The position numbers were made by a program, and so were the translations under genes. Shown here one piece after another: positions 1 through 7,322 of a stretch of DNA of 38,881 nt. How positions within the stretch are numbered: position 1 is the stretch's first letter; every line of letters starts with the position of its first letter. The notes below the pieces were generated by a model. That model had not been told where the DNA came from, did no database searches, and saw nothing but the letters and a program-made list of their open reading frames with translations. Source of the stretch: Flavobacteriales bacterium (GTDB taxonomy: Bacteria; Bacteroidota; Bacteroidia; Flavobacteriales_D; Crocinitomicaceae); assembly GCA_947475095.1 (NCBI GenBank), contig CANJLG010000024.1, forward strand, positions 1-38,881, read 5' to 3'.

Positions 1-230
1 CCTTTAAATAATAAATGCTCTAGGTAATGAGCCATTCCCGTTGCATCTGCCGGGTCATTTTTACTTCCTGCTTTCACGACAACTGCCCCAAAAACGCTTT
101 TTGCGTTAGCATCTTGGTTTAATAAAATAGTAAACCCATTATCTAGGACGATTTTTTTGACTACTAGCGATTGGTCTTGAGCAAATGTGTTTAGTCCAAT
201 GAATAGGAAAAGTAAGCTTAGATATTTCAT
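1..230 (-). CDS. M16 (insulinase/pitrilysin) family zinc peptidase, N-terminal fragment
   Basis: The first 76 codons read leftward from the ATG at 230 and run off the left edge of the window, so the C-terminal part is missing. A signal peptide is visible (MKYLSLLFLFIGLNTFAQ), followed by a typical M16 opening (LDNGFTILL) and the inverted zinc motif HxxEH at residues 68-72 (HYLEH). This indicates an exported, probably periplasmic, zinc endopeptidase. M16 proteins in this phylum are often about 400-950 residues long, so most of the gene lies outside. A TATCTTTG promoter element lies 38 nt upstream of the start, so it probably has its own promoter rather than depending on the upstream glycosyltransferase gene. 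Confidence 0.85.
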   Translation of the reverse strand, partial: MKYLSLLFLFIGLNTFAQDQSLVVKKIVLDNGFTILLNQDANAKSVFGAVVVKAGSKNDPADATGMAHYLEHLLFK

Positions 231-268
231 ATTTTAGTTTGTTAGTTAAAATTAATTGCTTTGTATTG

Positions 269-276
269 CAAAGATA
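269..276 (-). promoter_or_regulatory. Bacteroidota minus-7 element for the M16 peptidase gene
   Basis: On the minus strand this reads TATCTTTG, a full match to TAnnTTTG, 38 nt before the start codon at 230. I see no TTTG or TTG at the expected 17-23 bp upstream. Confidence 0.5.
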
Positions 277-280
277 AGGG

Positions 281-307
281 TTAAGCGTTATTTATTGTTA
301 AGCGTAA
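281..307. repeat. Direct repeat TTAAGCGT (two copies) upstream of the M16 promoter
   Basis: TTAAGCGTTA at 281-290 and TTAAGCGTAA at 298-307 are near-identical direct repeats with starts 17 bp apart. They lie just upstream of the minus-7 element at 269-276, in the 93 bp gap between the glycosyltransferase stop and the peptidase start. They could be a regulator binding site or chance in AT-rich DNA. Confidence 0.3.
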
Positions 308-323
308 TCAATTCTTCTTGTTT

Positions 324-1946
324 TTATTTGGCTTTGGGCAACTTGCTATAGAAAACAAAACCATTTTTTTCATACAATATAAATAACCTTGGATACGTGG
401 TCATGTAGTAGGTTTTGCGGTCAATTTTAGAGATAAAATAAACCGGTTTATCGGTTTCTCCATCACAAAGCCATTTTTCATCAAAGCGTTTTTTATTCAT
501 ATGCTTTGGCGTTTCTCCATAAAATAGATGGGCGTATGATTTATAGCCAAGAGGAACAAGATAGCAGTCCTCTTTTTTATGTTTTTGAAAGAACTCAATT
601 GCAGCTGCTTGGGTTATTCCTTCAATTTTAGATAAGGTATTCGCTTGGATGCTTAAAATTCCAACAGCAACTGTTACCAATGAAGCAATGATTGCTAATT
701 TTAATTGTTGCCTAAATAGTAACACGAGAGATGCTATTGCGCCGACAAGGAATACTATTCCTGGCAAATAATCCCAGTTACTCCACGCCAGTTTTGCATT
801 TATATTCGCTATGGCAAATGGATTTTTTATATTGAAAGTTTCTATTAACCATTCCTTATTGTGTAGAGCATAGGGAATAATAAATAGCACTATTGAAAGA
901 ATTACCAAATAACTTATCGTAGTAATGGCAATAACTTTTACTTGTTTCGGATAATTGGATGCTTGAACCCATCTCGCTGCAAAATAACTAAGAGGAAAAT
1001 AACAGAGCGATGAATAGTGAATTATTTTCGTGCTAACGATTGAAAATAGAAGTAAGGTCAACCAAAAAATGACTTTCATCCATAAATCAAAAGGCACATT
1101 TTTACTTTTCTTTTGATAGAAAAAATAGCCAATCGCAAAAAACGATGCGGGAAAGCAACCCAAGAGAAGGATTAAAAAATGATAATAAAATGGTCCTCCA
1201 TGTCCAGCGTCTTGTGTTTGAAATAACCTGAGTTGATAGGAAATGAATTCTGATATCATTTGTTTATTGCCGGTATTAACTAATAGCATAAACCAAATTC
1301 CACCAATCAGCAGCGTAAACATAAAAAATGTGACCAATTGAATAATTGATGGAAATTGTCTAAAACGGATTGAAATGAAGTAAATAAAAGCGGTTCCACC
1401 AACTAATGCTAATGCCACCGGTCCTTTTGTCATTACAGCTAGGCCGAGAAAGCAACCTGCTAAAAGGTACGATCCGATACCGTATTCATCTTTGTGTCCT
1501 TTATATAAATGATAAATAGCACCAACAATGAATAAATTAAACCATGGATCAATGATGCCAGAATGAAAGTAGATATTTGGCAAGAAGGAGCCTAAATAAA
1601 AGGCAAGCCACCAATAAGCAAAGGTTTCATTTTTAATTTTTCTACCCGCTAAATACAAGAAAAATGCAGTTGCAATGGCAGCAAGTAAATTTGGGAAGCG
1701 TGCTGCAAATTCCCCAATTCCAAAGAGTTTCATAGAGACAACTTGCATCCAGATAAAAAGGGGAGGTTTTTCCCAAAATGGCAGGTAATCAATGGTTACA
1801 GTTGAATAATTTGAAGTGCTAATCATTTCTCGTGCGCACTCTGCAAAATTAATTTCATCCCAATCAAAAAGGTGAACTGTTCCTAAAAATGGCAGGAATA
1901 ATAGCAGGCATACAAAAAGAATGAAACTAAAACGATAACTATTCAT
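324..1946 (-). CDS. ArnT/PMT-like membrane glycosyltransferase (GT-C fold)
   Basis: This 540-residue polytopic membrane protein has about ten or more hydrophobic segments. An acidic pair (D30-E31, in FDWDE) sits in the first periplasmic loop and is followed by WEKPPLFIW (residues 58-66). This is the arrangement of the ArnT/PMT superfamily, which moves a sugar from a polyprenyl-phosphate donor to lipid A, protein or another glycan on the outer face of the inner membrane. A hydrophilic C-terminal tail of about 100 residues resembles the periplasmic domain of ArnT-like enzymes. The start overlaps the end of the PAP2 phosphatase gene by 8 bp, so the two are probably co-translated. That phosphatase could recycle the polyprenyl carrier. 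Donor and acceptor cannot be told from sequence. Confidence 0.85.
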   Translation of the reverse strand: MNSYRFSFILFVCLLLFLPFLGTVHLFDWDEINFAECAREMISTSNYSTVTIDYLPFWEKPPLFIWMQVVSMKLFGIGEFAARFPNLLAAIATAFFLYLAGRKIKNETFAYWWLAFYLGSFLPNIYFHSGIIDPWFNLFIVGAIYHLYKGHKDEYGIGSYLLAGCFLGLAVMTKGPVALALVGGTAFIYFISIRFRQFPSIIQLVTFFMFTLLIGGIWFMLLVNTGNKQMISEFISYQLRLFQTQDAGHGGPFYYHFLILLLGCFPASFFAIGYFFYQKKSKNVPFDLWMKVIFWLTLLLFSIVSTKIIHYSSLCYFPLSYFAARWVQASNYPKQVKVIAITTISYLVILSIVLFIIPYALHNKEWLIETFNIKNPFAIANINAKLAWSNWDYLPGIVFLVGAIASLVLLFRQQLKLAIIASLVTVAVGILSIQANTLSKIEGITQAAAIEFFQKHKKEDCYLVPLGYKSYAHLFYGETPKHMNKKRFDEKWLCDGETDKPVYFISKIDRKTYYMTTYPRLFILYEKNGFVFYSKLPKAK

Positions 1947-2586
1947 TGGCTTGCTTGAGGTTTAGGATGGATGAATTGAATTTCACAAATCTGTGATTAA
2001 GTATTTTAAATACAAAATAGGCACTTGCTACCCCAATGAAAGAGCCAGCAACAACATCAATAAGAAAATGTTGTGATAAGTAGATTCTTGAAAAAGCAAC
2101 TAGTATGGCGCCTAGAAAAAACACTATCGATACTAATTTTGATTGTTGATATACCAGCGCAAAAATTGTCATTAGCGCAAAAACACTTGTGGTGTGACCA
2201 GATGGAAAAGAATTACTGATGTGATACGTGAAGTTGGCTATTTTATGAAAGGTCGGATCATCTTCTAGAAAGTAATAGGGGCGATTACTATCTGCAAAGA
2301 GACTATATTTTAATTGGAGACTTATCAAACCTGAGCTTGCGTAACTAATGATTTGAAGCAAGGCAATTCTTACATTCATAAAGAGTAAGACAACTGAAAT
2401 TAATACAATGAACACGCCATCGCCCATGTAGGTAATACCTTGAAAAAAAACATCAAGGAAATTGGTTTGAAAAAAAGTAAGTGTTTTATGAATCAGTAGT
2501 TTGTCTGCCAGACAAATCCACGTAATTGCTAAGGCCCAAAAAATGAATGTTGCGTAAAAAAAATAAGAAATTGTTTGCTTTTTCAT
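1939..2586 (-). CDS. PAP2-family membrane phosphatase
   Basis: This 215-residue protein with about six membrane segments carries the three PAP2 signatures. Motif one is K93 with R102-P103, a spacing slightly longer than the canonical KX6RP. Motif two is PSGH at 128-131. Motif three is SR at 166-167 with H173 and D177. H131 and H173 are the expected acid/base and nucleophile residues. The family removes phosphate from lipid phosphates such as undecaprenyl diphosphate, phosphatidic acid or phosphatidylglycerol phosphate. The gene lies 29 bp after the CPBP protease gene and overlaps the glycosyltransferase gene by 8 bp. A role in polyprenyl carrier recycling or in lipid A dephosphorylation is therefore plausible; this is inference. 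Confidence 0.9.
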   Translation of the reverse strand: MKKQTISYFFYATFIFWALAITWICLADKLLIHKTLTFFQTNFLDVFFQGITYMGDGVFIVLISVVLLFMNVRIALLQIISYASSGLISLQLKYSLFADSNRPYYFLEDDPTFHKIANFTYHISNSFPSGHTTSVFALMTIFALVYQQSKLVSIVFFLGAILVAFSRIYLSQHFLIDVVAGSFIGVASAYFVFKILNHRFVKFNSSILNLKQANE

Positions 2587-2615
2587 CTTTAATCAAAGGT
2601 AAAATAAATCCTTCG

Positions 2616-3167
2616 TTATTGATCATTTTGTCGGATGATAATTGTAAAAAGCACCGCATCATAAGAGAAGTGAGCAGCGATAGCAAAATACAGCCCAAAA
2701 TAAACGTAGCCATACGAAAGGATAAGAATGAAGGGAAGCGCAATGATGCCATAAAGTGAAAACCGCCAATTGAATGGATTAAGGTAGCCGTGCAAGGCAA
2801 TGAATAAAACGGATGTAATAATGACTCCTAGGAAAGGTTGGACCCCAGCTCGAAAGAGTAATTCTTCTCCAACACCTGCGCAAAGGGATAAAAATAAGCC
2901 TTGCCAAATTTTTAATTGCATCGATCCGATAAGCTTATCTATTCTTGATGATACGGAATCAAATATGCGCGCATTCATGAGTAAATACCCCAAAAAAGCA
3001 TAGGTTATTCCGAATTCAAGTCCATAGCCTATGGCGATTGGATTTATAGTTTCCAATGCCAAAAACTCGATAAGCGAAATGGGTCCAGAAATTTGTGCTA
3101 GTAAAAAACCAATAAGCGGAAAAATAACCAAGGTCGCTAAACCTAAAAGCATGATTTTATTTCTCAT
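2616..3167 (-). CDS. CPBP-family (Abi/Rce1-like) intramembrane metalloprotease
   Basis: This 183-residue membrane protein has the CPBP motifs in order: EELLFR (E101, E102, R106), FIALH (H126) and HFSYD (H166, D170). Together these form the predicted intramembrane metal site. CPBP proteins cleave or modify membrane substrates; relatives include eukaryotic Rce1 and bacteriocin-immunity proteins. The protein is shorter than many relatives but keeps every motif. It is the first gene of the minus-strand unit that continues into the PAP2 phosphatase and the glycosyltransferase. The upstream 155 bp is shared with the divergent ECF sigma gene. The substrate is unknown. Confidence 0.88.
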   Translation of the reverse strand: MRNKIMLLGLATLVIFPLIGFLLAQISGPISLIEFLALETINPIAIGYGLEFGITYAFLGYLLMNARIFDSVSSRIDKLIGSMQLKIWQGLFLSLCAGVGEELLFRAGVQPFLGVIITSVLFIALHGYLNPFNWRFSLYGIIALPFILILSYGYVYFGLYFAIAAHFSYDAVLFTIIIRQNDQ

Positions 3168-3322
3168 AAGCTGTTAATATTCATTAAAAAGCATTGAACG
3201 TTAAAAATATCGATTAAAATTTAACATTTAGCGTTATATTTACCGCGTACTAAAAATTAAATCTGCCTATTGACAAACATTTACTTAACCGCCAATATTT
3301 TTTTTGGATTAAATAGTAAATT

Positions 3323-3919
3323 ATGTCATTACAAATTCTAGCAGATCAAGAATTAATCAGTTTGTATTTATCGGGAAATGAAGGAGCTTTTGCTCAATTG
3401 CTTAAACGTCATAAAGATCGTTTGTTTCGATATATCAATTCCAAGGTCCGAGATGCTGATTTAGCCAATGATATTTTTCAAGATGCGTTTATGAAAGTGA
3501 TTATGACCATGAAAAGTGGTAATTACAATGAAGAGGGCAAATTTTTACCATGGCTAATGCGGATATCACATAACTTAATCATTGATCATTTTCGTAAAAC
3601 GAATAAGGTTCGTTTTCTTTCTGAATCACGCACCTTAAATGAGGAATTCACTATTTTTCACAAATTATCTGCTGATGAAAAGAATTATTTGGAAGAAAGG
3701 TGTGAGACAGAATTAGAGTCTCAGATGCTTGGCTTATTAGATCACTTGCCAGCAATGCAGCGAGAAATTATTCAAATGCGAATTTTCCAGGATATGTCGT
3801 TTAAGGAAATTGCCGAAATGGAGGATGTAAGCATAAATACAGCATTGGGCAGGATGCGTTACGCCTTAATTAACATGCGGAAACTCATTGCCTCGAACAA
3901 CATTGTTATGGAGTATTAA
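3323..3919 (+). CDS. ECF-type RNA polymerase sigma-70 factor
   Basis: This 198-residue protein has sigma region 2 (about residues 10-85, including NDIFQDAFMKV) and region 4 (about 138-190, with LPAMQREIIQMRIFQDMSFKEIAE followed by a helix-turn-helix) and no regions 1 or 3. That is the ECF architecture. It would redirect RNA polymerase to a regulon that cannot be read here. No anti-sigma gene is adjacent: downstream, only the convergent small membrane-protein gene overlaps its last 14 bp. It is transcribed divergently from the CPBP protease gene across 155 bp. A TATATTTA sequence at 3235-3242 is one base off the usual promoter element. Confidence 0.93.
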   Translation: MSLQILADQELISLYLSGNEGAFAQLLKRHKDRLFRYINSKVRDADLANDIFQDAFMKVIMTMKSGNYNEEGKFLPWLMRISHNLIIDHFRKTNKVRFLSESRTLNEEFTIFHKLSADEKNYLEERCETELESQMLGLLDHLPAMQREIIQMRIFQDMSFKEIAEMEDVSINTALGRMRYALINMRKLIASNNIVMEY

Positions 3920-4076
3920 ACCCAAATGCTTTAAATGCGAGTAGGGTTAGGGCAAAGAAAGCGATAATACTCATGTACAGATTACTATAATTTGTATAGC
4001 CTTTTGTCTTCCAATATAAGAAATTGATAATCCCCAAACTTACACCAATTCCGAGGGCGCTTAACCAAAAGCTCAT
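3906..4076 (-). CDS. Small membrane protein, 56 residues, unknown function
   Basis: This short reading frame starts at the ATG at 4076, and its first bases overlap the stop of the DinB-like gene as ATGA. It encodes two clear hydrophobic stretches (about residues 2-21 and 34-52) joined by a polar loop (YWKTKGYTNYSN), which suggests a two-pass membrane hairpin. The last 14 bp overlap the 3' end of the convergent sigma factor gene. The stop-start overlap, the clean hydrophobic pattern and the uninterrupted frame are the support. I do not recognise the family. It would be the last gene of the unit LTA-synthase-like, lipid kinase, DinB-like, small membrane protein. Confidence 0.6.
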   Translation of the reverse strand: MSFWLSALGIGVSLGIINFLYWKTKGYTNYSNLYMSIIAFFALTLLAFKAFGFNTP

Positions 4077-4513
4077 TCGATTAATCCAAATTGCTTAAAA
4101 TGATGCATAAAATGTTTGTCATGCATTTTGAGCCAAAGATTAAAATCTAAGGCGCCGTAATAAGGATGAATGACGCTAGCGCTTGGATTGTTTTCATAGT
4201 ATTCAGTAAAGTTCATCCACTCTTCAGTAAATTCATCGAGAGCAAGTTCCAACTCATCGTGGCGTAATTCAATAATATCTTTTGTGAACGGTACGGTAAT
4301 ATTTTTCGCCATTTCTTTATCGGAGAGTAAAAATTGCTGCCTTCTTGCTATTGTTTCTGCATCAACATCGATGGTAAAATTACCTGTGCCTCTTGACATC
4401 ATCAACATATCGCTGAGGTGCTCCACCATTTCTTGAGCATTCATTTTTCCCCATAAAGGAGTTTTTGAACTACTTAGGCGATTTAATATACCTAACATTG
4501 TTTCTAATTCCAT
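4073..4513 (-). CDS. DinB-like / DUF1569-type four-helix protein
   Basis: This 146-residue soluble protein has an N-terminal stretch PLWGKMNAQEMVEHLSDM typical of DUF1569/DinB-like bundles. It ends with a histidine-rich helix (HDKHFMHHFKQFG) that matches the HxxxHxxQF metal-site pattern of the DinB/YfiT superfamily. Members bind a metal with three His residues, and some act as thiol-dependent transferases, but no activity can be assigned here. The gene overlaps the upstream lipid kinase gene by 10 bp and the downstream small membrane-protein gene by 4 bp (ATGA), so it belongs to that operon. Family assignment is from memory of motifs. Confidence 0.65.
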   Translation of the reverse strand: MELETMLGILNRLSSSKTPLWGKMNAQEMVEHLSDMLMMSRGTGNFTIDVDAETIARRQQFLLSDKEMAKNITVPFTKDIIELRHDELELALDEFTEEWMNFTEYYENNPSASVIHPYYGALDFNLWLKMHDKHFMHHFKQFGLIE

Positions 4514-5400
4514 CTCTTATTGATTAATTTTCCGACGAATATATGTAGACTTTTTGGAACTACTTTTACGTTTAGTGTACTTTTTGATTCTTTAGATTCC
4601 CCATCGTAATGAGCTGATGTTTGAGCGCTTTCTATTGTAGCCTTATCGAATGGAATTATTTCTATAAAGGAGCATTTATCAGTACGTCTGAAAAGAAAAT
4701 ACAATGCAATCCATGGAATACGCCAAAAGGGAAATGGTTTCAGTAGCACTAATTCTACTTTACCGTCTGTTGCATTTGAATGTGGAGAAACCACTAGGCC
4801 ATTACCCCATTGCGTAATATTAGTAACGGTGCATAGCATTACGGGTAGCGTTCTTTCCTGTTCATTTATTTCAACGGAAATAGTTATTGGTTTATAGCGA
4901 AATAATTCCCTTAATACGATTTTCGCATAAGTCCTAAAGCCTCTTTTAGTGCTACCGACAAATTTTTCTGCTACCAAGGCATCGAAGCCAAATCCGCTAA
5001 TTCCTATGAATGCTTGATCATTAACCAAAACAGTATCCATGCTGATTGCATTACCTTCGTTAATACAATAAATCGCTTTTTTTATCGAAAGTGGAATATT
5101 GAAGTGGCGCGCTAAGCCATTTCCTGAACCAATCGGTAGCACCGCTAAAACTATCTTTGAACCAATCAGGCAAGTACCAATTTCATGAACAGATCCATCG
5201 CCTCCAACTGCGCAGACGATTTGAATATTTTTATCTATGGCTTCTTTAGCTAATTCCTTTGCATGGCCTTTGTATTTCGTATATTGAATTTCAAAGTCGA
5301 ATTGATCATGGTCCAAATGTTTAAGCACCAAAGAAGGAATATCATCTTTACGTCGAATACCAGCAATAGGATTAATAATGAACCAAATACTCTTTTTCAC
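4504..5400 (-). CDS. Diacylglycerol/sphingosine kinase-family lipid kinase (YegS/DgkB-like)
   Basis: This 298-residue protein has the DAGK catalytic fold: NPIAG at residues 10-14, the nucleotide-binding GGDGS at 66-70 and GSGNGLAR at 91-98. It ends in the usual C-terminal beta-domain. The family phosphorylates diacylglycerol or related lipids at the inner membrane. The start codon is GTG at 5400, one base after the stop of the LTA-synthase-like gene, so the two are tightly coupled. LTA synthases release diacylglycerol and need a kinase to recycle it, which makes diacylglycerol the best substrate guess. Because Bacteroidota make sphingolipids, a long-chain base or ceramide is an alternative. 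Confidence 0.88.
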   Translation of the reverse strand: MKKSIWFIINPIAGIRRKDDIPSLVLKHLDHDQFDFEIQYTKYKGHAKELAKEAIDKNIQIVCAVGGDGSVHEIGTCLIGSKIVLAVLPIGSGNGLARHFNIPLSIKKAIYCINEGNAISMDTVLVNDQAFIGISGFGFDALVAEKFVGSTKRGFRTYAKIVLRELFRYKPITISVEINEQERTLPVMLCTVTNITQWGNGLVVSPHSNATDGKVELVLLKPFPFWRIPWIALYFLFRRTDKCSFIEIIPFDKATIESAQTSAHYDGESKESKSTLNVKVVPKSLHIFVGKLINKRWN

Positions 5401-5401
5401 G

Positions 5402-7264
5402 CTAATGTACGCTAGTTTTATTATGCATTAAATCATTCCGATACCTTGAAATGATTGATTTAAGTCTTAATAGTAGGAGTTTATTCCTCAAAGTAAAAGA
5501 TTTATTTTCATAAATTTTGGATTGCTTACTTGATTTATCTTTAACGACTGTTTTGTTTGCTGCTTCATTAAACATAATTTCCGAATCATTCGTTAGGATA
5601 TAATAGTTTCCATTTGAATAACAAATAGCTTCAGATGTCAATACATCATTACCAAAAGCATAATAATTTGTTTCAATTCCAAGGTAATTTAATACATAAG
5701 GTTCGATATCGATGTGCTGAAAATAAGACGTGTTTATTTCAGGAATAATTGAATGATCGGGAGTATAAAAGGCGATTGGAATATGAAAATAGTCTACAAT
5801 AGATTTTACTCCACCATTAAATTGCTGTGGGATGTGGTCGGCACAAATAACAAACAATGTATTTTGGTACCACGCCATATTTCGAGCTTTATCAAAAAAA
5901 TCACGAAGGCTTTCATCAGCATAATAAAATGAAAGCTGCTCTTTTGTTAATTTAGAACTGATTTCAGAGCCATATACTTTTGGGATATTAAAAGGATGGT
6001 GCGATGACATCGTAAATAAACTCGCCAAAAAAGGTTGTTTCATTTGGTTTATTTTACTCAGCGCCCAAGGATTAAAGTAGCCATCTGGAATTCCCCATAA
6101 ACCATCATAATGGCTTTGATTAGGATATTCATTCAACCCAAAATAAGTGTCGAAGCCCAGTTTTTTTGAAAAGCTATCGAAGCGCATGGATCCATTTTTA
6201 GCGCCATGAAAAAAAGCACTTGAATAACCTTTTGTTTTCAGAATTGATGGAAGTCCATTTAGTTTATTATTGCAAAAGGAACTAAGAATGTATGGAGTAG
6301 CCATTAAGTTTGGTATTGACGCAAAAATGGCTGGCATCGCTTCTATGGATTGCTTTCCATTAGCAATTCCATTTTTGAAATAGCAAGATTGATCGAGTAA
6401 TGAATCAGTAAAGGGAGTCAGTTTTACACCATTTATAGTTTGATGAATCATCTTGTCACCAAAACTTTCTAAGATGATAAAGACGACATTTTTATTTGTA
6501 TTACTTTGTTTTGTTTGCACAACAGACTTAATTGGATTGAAATAGGCCTTGCTTTCCTTTAAATCAATCAATGAAGTAGAAGGAAATTGTTCGGACTGAA
6601 TGGTTTTCAATGTAACGAAAGCAGTATTTAATATAAAAGGAACATTTTCAGAAAGGGTATATTTATTCGCATCTAAAACACCAAGAGGCTTTGGTCCAAA
6701 ACTCCACCTAGCAATAACAAAAAATACTGCAGATGCCAATATCAAATGAAGGAATTGATTTTTTAGCGGCGTATCTATTTCTTTTCTTTTTTTTGCGAGA
6801 TAAACATCTAAAAAGATAAATAAAGTGATTAATGCGAGTGCTGCTAACGAAATCCAAAAATAATCGATGATAAAATAACGTAACAAACCATTGTCGGGGC
6901 TTTGAATTAAAAACAAGAATACATCAAAGGATGTCCTACGCTGACTAAACGAAAAATAGGCAGTATCCCACATGTTAAGGCAAATGAAAATGATTAAAAT
7001 CAGATAAAAAATGATCGAAACAACTCGATACTTTATGAAATCATAGCGCTTATTTAGTGGAAAAAAGTGAATAAAGACTAAGGGCAGGGAATACAGCGCA
7101 ATAGTGCTGAGATCAAAAGGAATCGTGTACATAAAATCCATCGCCTCAAGATCAAAATAGGAAGCATTAAGACCCCAAAAAAATAACCTCGTGCTAATTA
7201 GTGCAAGCCACAATAGTAAAAATCTATGGATGACCGAAGTCCAGATAGTAAACGAATATTTCAT
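5402..7264 (-). CDS. LTA-synthase-family sulfatase-like phosphotransferase
   Basis: The 620-residue product has about five N-terminal membrane segments (residues 10-190) and an extracytoplasmic alkaline-phosphatase-fold domain. Active-site candidates are E266 in the ILESFG motif, S306 in NGKQS as nucleophile, H422/H423 in SSHHPF, and D476-H477 in CADH. This layout matches LtaS-type enzymes but with Ser where LtaS has Thr. LtaS enzymes transfer glycerol phosphate from phosphatidylglycerol; Gram-negative relatives add phospholipid head groups to glycans. The frame extends upstream to 7324, but that start lies inside the divergent gene, and MKYSF at 7264 directly precedes the first membrane segment. 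It heads the operon with the lipid kinase gene, one base away. Confidence 0.85.
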   Translation of the reverse strand: MKYSFTIWTSVIHRFLLLWLALISTRLFFWGLNASYFDLEAMDFMYTIPFDLSTIALYSLPLVFIHFFPLNKRYDFIKYRVVSIIFYLILIIFICLNMWDTAYFSFSQRRTSFDVFLFLIQSPDNGLLRYFIIDYFWISLAALALITLFIFLDVYLAKKRKEIDTPLKNQFLHLILASAVFFVIARWSFGPKPLGVLDANKYTLSENVPFILNTAFVTLKTIQSEQFPSTSLIDLKESKAYFNPIKSVVQTKQSNTNKNVVFIILESFGDKMIHQTINGVKLTPFTDSLLDQSCYFKNGIANGKQSIEAMPAIFASIPNLMATPYILSSFCNNKLNGLPSILKTKGYSSAFFHGAKNGSMRFDSFSKKLGFDTYFGLNEYPNQSHYDGLWGIPDGYFNPWALSKINQMKQPFLASLFTMSSHHPFNIPKVYGSEISSKLTKEQLSFYYADESLRDFFDKARNMAWYQNTLFVICADHIPQQFNGGVKSIVDYFHIPIAFYTPDHSIIPEINTSYFQHIDIEPYVLNYLGIETNYYAFGNDVLTSEAICYSNGNYYILTNDSEIMFNEAANKTVVKDKSSKQSKIYENKSFTLRNKLLLLRLKSIISRYRNDLMHNKTSVH

Positions 7265-7299
7265 TTCAGCCAAATTACAAAAAACTAATTTTGAATGTT

Positions 7300-7307
7300 T
7301 ATCTTTG
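7300..7307 (+). promoter_or_regulatory. Minus-7 element for the 229-residue orphan gene
   Basis: TATCTTTG is a full match to TAnnTTTG and lies 15 nt before the ATG at 7323, which predicts a short leader of about 10 nt. TTTG at 7290-7293 is too close to serve as the minus-33 box. Confidence 0.5.
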
Positions 7308-7322
7308 GATAAATAGATTAAC

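Noticed and set aside
2616..3167. Abortive infection (Abi) phage defence gene
   Set aside because: The CPBP family name includes Abi, but the operon context is envelope enzymes and there is no other defence gene nearby.
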